Positions 4,975-7,772 of a stretch of 7,772 nt of DNA are shown here, piece after piece (position 1 is the stretch's first letter; each line of letters starts with the position of its first letter). The stretch covers positions 1-7,772 of the forward strand of contig DGTH01000134.1 in assembly GCA_002393705.1 (NCBI GenBank). Direction: 5' to 3'. The position numbers and the translations under genes are program-made. This stretch comes from Prevotella sp. UBA4341 (GTDB lineage Bacteria; Bacteroidota; Bacteroidia; Bacteroidales; Bacteroidaceae). The notes under the pieces were generated by a model. The model did no database searches, had not been told where the DNA came from, and was given only the letters and a program-made list of their open reading frames with translations.

Positions 4975-7455
4975 GTGAAATACTCTATAGAAAAGATTGC
5001 GACGCTCATTGGAGCGCGCCGCGTCGGCACAGCCGATGCACAGATTAACTGGCTGCTCACTGACAGCCGCTCGCTTTGCTTTCCAGAAGAAACATTGTTT
5101 TTTGCGCTTAAGACTACCCGGGGCGATGGCCATCGGTACATTGAAGAATTGTATCGGCGCGGAGTAAGAAACTTTGTGGTGGCCATGGAAATCGAAAATC
5201 GAAAATCGGTAAATAGTAAATACCCCCACGCCAACTTCCTCGTCGTCCCCTCGCCCTTGGCTGCATTGCAGCGTCTGGCCGAGCGTCATCGCGACGAGTT
5301 CAATATTCCTGTAGTAGGCATTACGGGCAGTAACGGAAAGACCATGGTCAAGGAGTGGCTCTACCAGGTGCTGTCGCCGCAAATGACGGTAACCCGCTCG
5401 CCAAAGAGCTACAACTCGCAGATTGGCGTGCCGCTCAGCGTATGGCTGATGAACGAACATACCGATGTGGCCCTCATCGAGGCCGGCATTAGCCAGCCCG
5501 GCGAAATGTCGTCGCTGGCCGACATCATCCAGCCCACCATCGGCGTGCTCACCAGCATCGGAGCTCCCCATCAGGAGAACTTCCGCTCCATGGAAGAGAA
5601 GTGTATGGAGAAACTGCAGCTGTTTCGTGACGCCAAGGCCATCATCTACAATGCCGACGACGACCTTGTCAGCCGCTGCATACGCCGCTCCGGCTTCAAA
5701 GCAGAGCGCATAGGCTGGCACAAGGAGCTGACAAACGGGGGAGTCAAACTGACGCTTAACACTTCTTCTTCCTCCCTGCTCCTTCCTCCCTGCTCGAATA
5801 AGGCCAGCATTGAGTGCTCGTTGGCCGTGGCTGCCACAGCACTCTATCTGGGCGTCAAGCCCAACGAGCTCCGTGAGCGCATGGAACACCTCGAACCAGT
5901 GGCCATGCGCTTGGAGGTAAAGGAAGGTCAGCACGGCTGTACGCTCATCAACGACTCCTACAACTCCGACATCAACTCACTTGACATTGCGCTCGACTTC
6001 ATGCAAAGAAGAAGGAGCCTCCCCCACCCCCCCTCCCAAGGAGGGGGAACAAAGAATACGCTTATACTAAGCGATATACAGCAGAGCGGACTGTCACAGG
6101 AAGAACTCTATAGCGAGGTCAACGACCTGTGTCTGAAGCGTGGCATCGACAAGCTCATCGGTATAGGCCCCTGCATCAGCAGCCAGCATTCCCTCTTCAT
6201 GGTGAGCGAAAAATCCTTCTTCGCTACTACCGAAGACTTCCTAAATAGCCAGGCCTTCCGTGAGTTGCACGACGAGGTCATCCTCATCAAGGGCGCACGC
6301 CCCTTCGGTTTCGACCGCATTACGGAGCTGCTGGAGCAGAAGGTGCACGAGACCATCCTTGAGGTCGATCTGAATGCTTTGGTGAACAACCTGAACCACT
6401 ACCGCTCGTTCCTCAAGCCCGAGACCAAGCTGGTCTGCATGGTGAAGGCAGATGCCTACGGAGCCGGAGCCGTAGAGGTGGCCAAGACGCTGCAGGACCA
6501 CCGGGTTGACTACTTGGCCGTGGCCGTGGCCGACGAGGGCGTGGAGCTGCGCCGCCACGGCATTACGCAGAACATCATGGTCATGAACCCCGAGATGACA
6601 GCCTTCAAGACCATGTTCGACTACGACCTGGAGCCAGAGGTCTATTCCTTCCGCCTGCTCGACGCCCTTGTCCGCGCCGCCGGCAAGGAGGGCATTACCG
6701 GGTGGCCCGTTCACATCAAGCTCGACACGGGCATGCACCGTCTGGGCTTCAATGCCAACCACGACGAGGAGATAGCCGAGCTCATACGGCGGCTGAAGAG
6801 CCAGACCGCCGTCATTCCGCGCTCCGTGTTCTCCCACTTCGTGGGCAGCGACAGCATTGACTTCGACAACTTCTCGCGCCTGCAGTTCGAGCGTTTCGAC
6901 CGTGCCAGCCGGCAGCTGCAGGCAGCCTTCGACCACAAGATTCTGCGCCACATGGACAACTCGGCGGGCATAGAGCACTTCCCCGAGCGCCAACTCGACA
7001 TGTGCCGCCTCGGCATCGGCCTTTATGGCTATGACCCCATGGGTCCTAACTTAGGGGGCTTATGCCCCGTCAGCACCCTCAAGACCACCATCCTGCAGCT
7101 GCGCCAAGTGCCGAAGGACGAGACGGTGGGCTACTCAAGACGAGGCGTCCTGACGCGCGACTCCCTCATTGCCGCCATCCCCATAGGCTATGCCGACGGA
7201 CTGAACCGCCACCTGGGGTGCGGAGCAGGCTACTGCCTGGTTCACGGGAAGCCGGCTCCCTACGTAGGCAACATCTGCATGGACGTGGCCATGATCGACG
7301 TGACCGACATTCCCGACGTCAGCGAAGGCGACCAGGTGGAAATCTTTGGCCGCTCGCTGCCCGCCACCGTGCTGAGCGACGTGCTCCAGACCATTCCCTA
7401 CGAGGTGCTCACCTCAGTAAGCAGCCGCGTCAAGAAAGTCTATTTCCAGGATTAA
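4975..7455 (+). CDS. Bifunctional UDP-N-acetylmuramoyl-tripeptide:D-alanyl-D-alanine ligase / alanine racemase
   Basis: An 826-residue cytoplasmic fusion of MurF and alanine racemase, known from Bacteroidota. The start is GTG at 4975: the protein then begins MKYSIEKIATLIGA, which matches the family N-terminus as I recall it, and it sits 18 bases after the GSCFA stop. The MurF half (about 1-450) has the ATP-binding loop GITGSNGKT (115-123), SYNSQIGVPLSVW (145-157), LIEAGISQPGEM (167-178), ASIE (277-280), AMRLEVKEG (310-318) and NDSYNSD (326-332). The racemase half (about 458-826) has the PLP lysine K491 in MVKADAYGAG, R678 in CRLGIGLYGYDP, the second catalytic residue Y720 in VGYSRRG, GYADG (738-742) and GNICMDVAMID. 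Both active sites look intact. Three repeat-like inserts (about residues 72-83, 263-274 and 347-359) lie in variable parts of the MurF half, all in frame. The enzyme makes D-alanine and ligates D-Ala-D-Ala in peptidoglycan synthesis; no D-Ala-D-Ala ligase gene is seen here. Confidence 0.97.
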   Translation: MKYSIEKIATLIGARRVGTADAQINWLLTDSRSLCFPEETLFFALKTTRGDGHRYIEELYRRGVRNFVVAMEIENRKSVNSKYPHANFLVVPSPLAALQRLAERHRDEFNIPVVGITGSNGKTMVKEWLYQVLSPQMTVTRSPKSYNSQIGVPLSVWLMNEHTDVALIEAGISQPGEMSSLADIIQPTIGVLTSIGAPHQENFRSMEEKCMEKLQLFRDAKAIIYNADDDLVSRCIRRSGFKAERIGWHKELTNGGVKLTLNTSSSSLLLPPCSNKASIECSLAVAATALYLGVKPNELRERMEHLEPVAMRLEVKEGQHGCTLINDSYNSDINSLDIALDFMQRRRSLPHPPSQGGGTKNTLILSDIQQSGLSQEELYSEVNDLCLKRGIDKLIGIGPCISSQHSLFMVSEKSFFATTEDFLNSQAFRELHDEVILIKGARPFGFDRITELLEQKVHETILEVDLNALVNNLNHYRSFLKPETKLVCMVKADAYGAGAVEVAKTLQDHRVDYLAVAVADEGVELRRHGITQNIMVMNPEMTAFKTMFDYDLEPEVYSFRLLDALVRAAGKEGITGWPVHIKLDTGMHRLGFNANHDEEIAELIRRLKSQTAVIPRSVFSHFVGSDSIDFDNFSRLQFERFDRASRQLQAAFDHKILRHMDNSAGIEHFPERQLDMCRLGIGLYGYDPMGPNLGGLCPVSTLKTTILQLRQVPKDETVGYSRRGVLTRDSLIAAIPIGYADGLNRHLGCGAGYCLVHGKPAPYVGNICMDVAMIDVTDIPDVSEGDQVEIFGRSLPATVLSDVLQTIPYEVLTSVSSRVKKVYFQD
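5188..5222 (+). repeat. GAAAATC-type heptamer tract inside the MurF half
   Basis: A GAAATC unit is followed by two GAAAATC units and then a GGTAAATAGTAAATA tail. It encodes EIENRKSVNSKY at about residues 72-83, in a variable stretch between RNFVV and NFLVV where homologues differ. The unit length is again 7. Confidence 0.7.
5768..5795 (+). repeat. Perfect 14-base direct duplication inside the MurF half
   Basis: CTTCCTCCCTGCTC occurs twice without a gap. It contributes to the Ser/Leu/Pro-rich stretch SSSSLLLPPCS (about residues 264-274), just before the conserved ASIE motif, where related proteins have a beta-strand and loop of different sequence. Fourteen is twice seven. Confidence 0.9.
6014..6050 (+). 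repeat. C-rich palindromic insert inside the MurF half
   Basis: A C-rich then G-rich element whose core is a perfect 8-base stem (CCCCCTCC at 6029-6036 with GGAGGGGG at 6040-6047) around a 3-base loop. It encodes RSLPHPPSQGGG (about residues 347-358) between LDFMQRR and the conserved NTLILSDI, a position variable in the family. I recall similar C-rich palindromes inside other Bacteroidota genes, but have not searched. Confidence 0.85.
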
Positions 7456-7513
7456 AGTAAACGTTTTCATAAAAAACTCAGCAGAATGCGTAAGGAAATA
7501 TAAAAAATATTCG

Positions 7514-7521
7514 TACCTTTG
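7514..7521 (+). promoter_or_regulatory. Bacteroidota -7 box (TACCTTTG) for the transporter gene
   Basis: TACCTTTG followed by CA matches TAnnTTTG, 28 bases before the ATG at 7550. No clear -33 TTTG is present at the expected distance. It indicates that the transporter has its own promoter rather than relying on the MurF-Alr transcript, 94 bases upstream. Confidence 0.7.
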
Positions 7522-7549
7522 CAAGCAACTACTAAAACAAGAAAGAAAA

Positions 7550-7772
7550 ATGAGTGCTGTACAAACAACCAAAATGACCAACTACCGTTGGGTTATCTGC
7601 GCGATGTTGTTCTTTGCAACAACCGTCAACTACATGGACCGTCAGGTACTCTCGCTGACGTGGAAAGACTTCATAGCCCCCGAGTTCCACTGGACCGACG
7701 AGAACTACGGTGTCATTACCTCCGTGTTCTCCATCCTCTATGCCATTTTCTGCCTCTTTGCCGGTAAGTTCA
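7550..7772 (+). CDS. Major facilitator superfamily transporter, hexuronate-carrier-like, N-terminal part
   Basis: Seventy-four codons are visible from ATG at 7550; the rest lies beyond the window. The first membrane helix spans about residues 14-29, followed by NYMDRQVLS (27-35), a hallmark of the anion:cation symporter branch of the major facilitator superfamily, which includes ExuT-like hexuronate carriers. A second helix starts near 55 and reaches AGKF (71-74). A shorter start at Met9 (7574), giving MTNYRWVI, is possible and would match homologues as I remember them. Hexuronate as substrate is a guess from sequence flavour; family membership is firm. Confidence 0.88.
   Translation, partial: MSAVQTTKMTNYRWVICAMLFFATTVNYMDRQVLSLTWKDFIAPEFHWTDENYGVITSVFSILYAIFCLFAGKF

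Noticed and set aside
4939..5934. Minus-strand open frame of 331 codons opposite MurF-Alr
   Set aside because: Antisense to conserved MurF motifs, no recognisable domain, and no promoter-like box at its start.
6241..6993. Minus-strand open frame of 250 codons opposite the racemase domain
   Set aside because: Antisense to active-site motifs of the racemase; the composition is that expected from the reverse of GC-rich codons.

Overview
The window looks like chromosomal DNA from a Bacteroidales bacterium, most likely Prevotella or a close relative. Evidence for this: a MurF-alanine racemase fusion, a GSCFA protein and a DUF4954-type protein (all typical of Bacteroidota); promoter boxes of the Bacteroidota TAnnTTTG type ending in TTTGC just upstream of genes; and start codons preceded by A-rich leaders rather than Shine-Dalgarno sequences. 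The genus is inference; the phylum is well supported.

Layout, left to right. The minus strand carries the first 298 codons of a secreted M16 zinc peptidase (1-894, running off the left edge). Upstream of it, after a 213-base gap full of GAGGTAC/GAGGTGC repeats, lies a complete 622-residue DUF4954-type left-handed beta-helix protein (1108-2976). A divergent promoter region (2977-3192) separates it from the plus-strand genes: nagB, glucosamine-6-phosphate deaminase (3193-3987); a GSCFA-domain protein (4066-4956); a MurF-Alr fusion (4975-7455); and the first 74 codons of a major facilitator transporter resembling hexuronate carriers (from 7550).

The genes touch on amino-sugar and cell-wall metabolism. 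NagB diverts glucosamine-6-phosphate to fructose-6-phosphate. The Alr half of the fusion makes D-alanine, and the MurF half adds D-Ala-D-Ala to the peptidoglycan precursor. GSCFA and MurF-Alr are 18 bases apart and probably co-transcribed. The roles of the DUF4954 and GSCFA proteins are not known from sequence.

The most unusual property of the window is a set of short-period repeat tracts, mostly of 7- or 8-base units and of several unrelated sequences. They sit between genes (943-1099, 3029-3056, 3107-3144, 4004-4046) and also inside coding sequence: (ggtaaaaa)4 encodes the hydrophobic core of the M16 signal peptide; seven TCTCAAT-like units lie in the GSCFA gene; and three different inserts lie in the MurF half of the fusion. 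Because 7 and 8 are not multiples of 3, gain or loss of one unit inside a gene would shift the frame, yet all the coding tracts are in frame here. Two tracts also occupy the place where the -33 promoter element would be expected in the divergent promoters. Whether these are contingency loci, decaying mobile repeats or products of an unknown DNA-copying process cannot be decided from one window.
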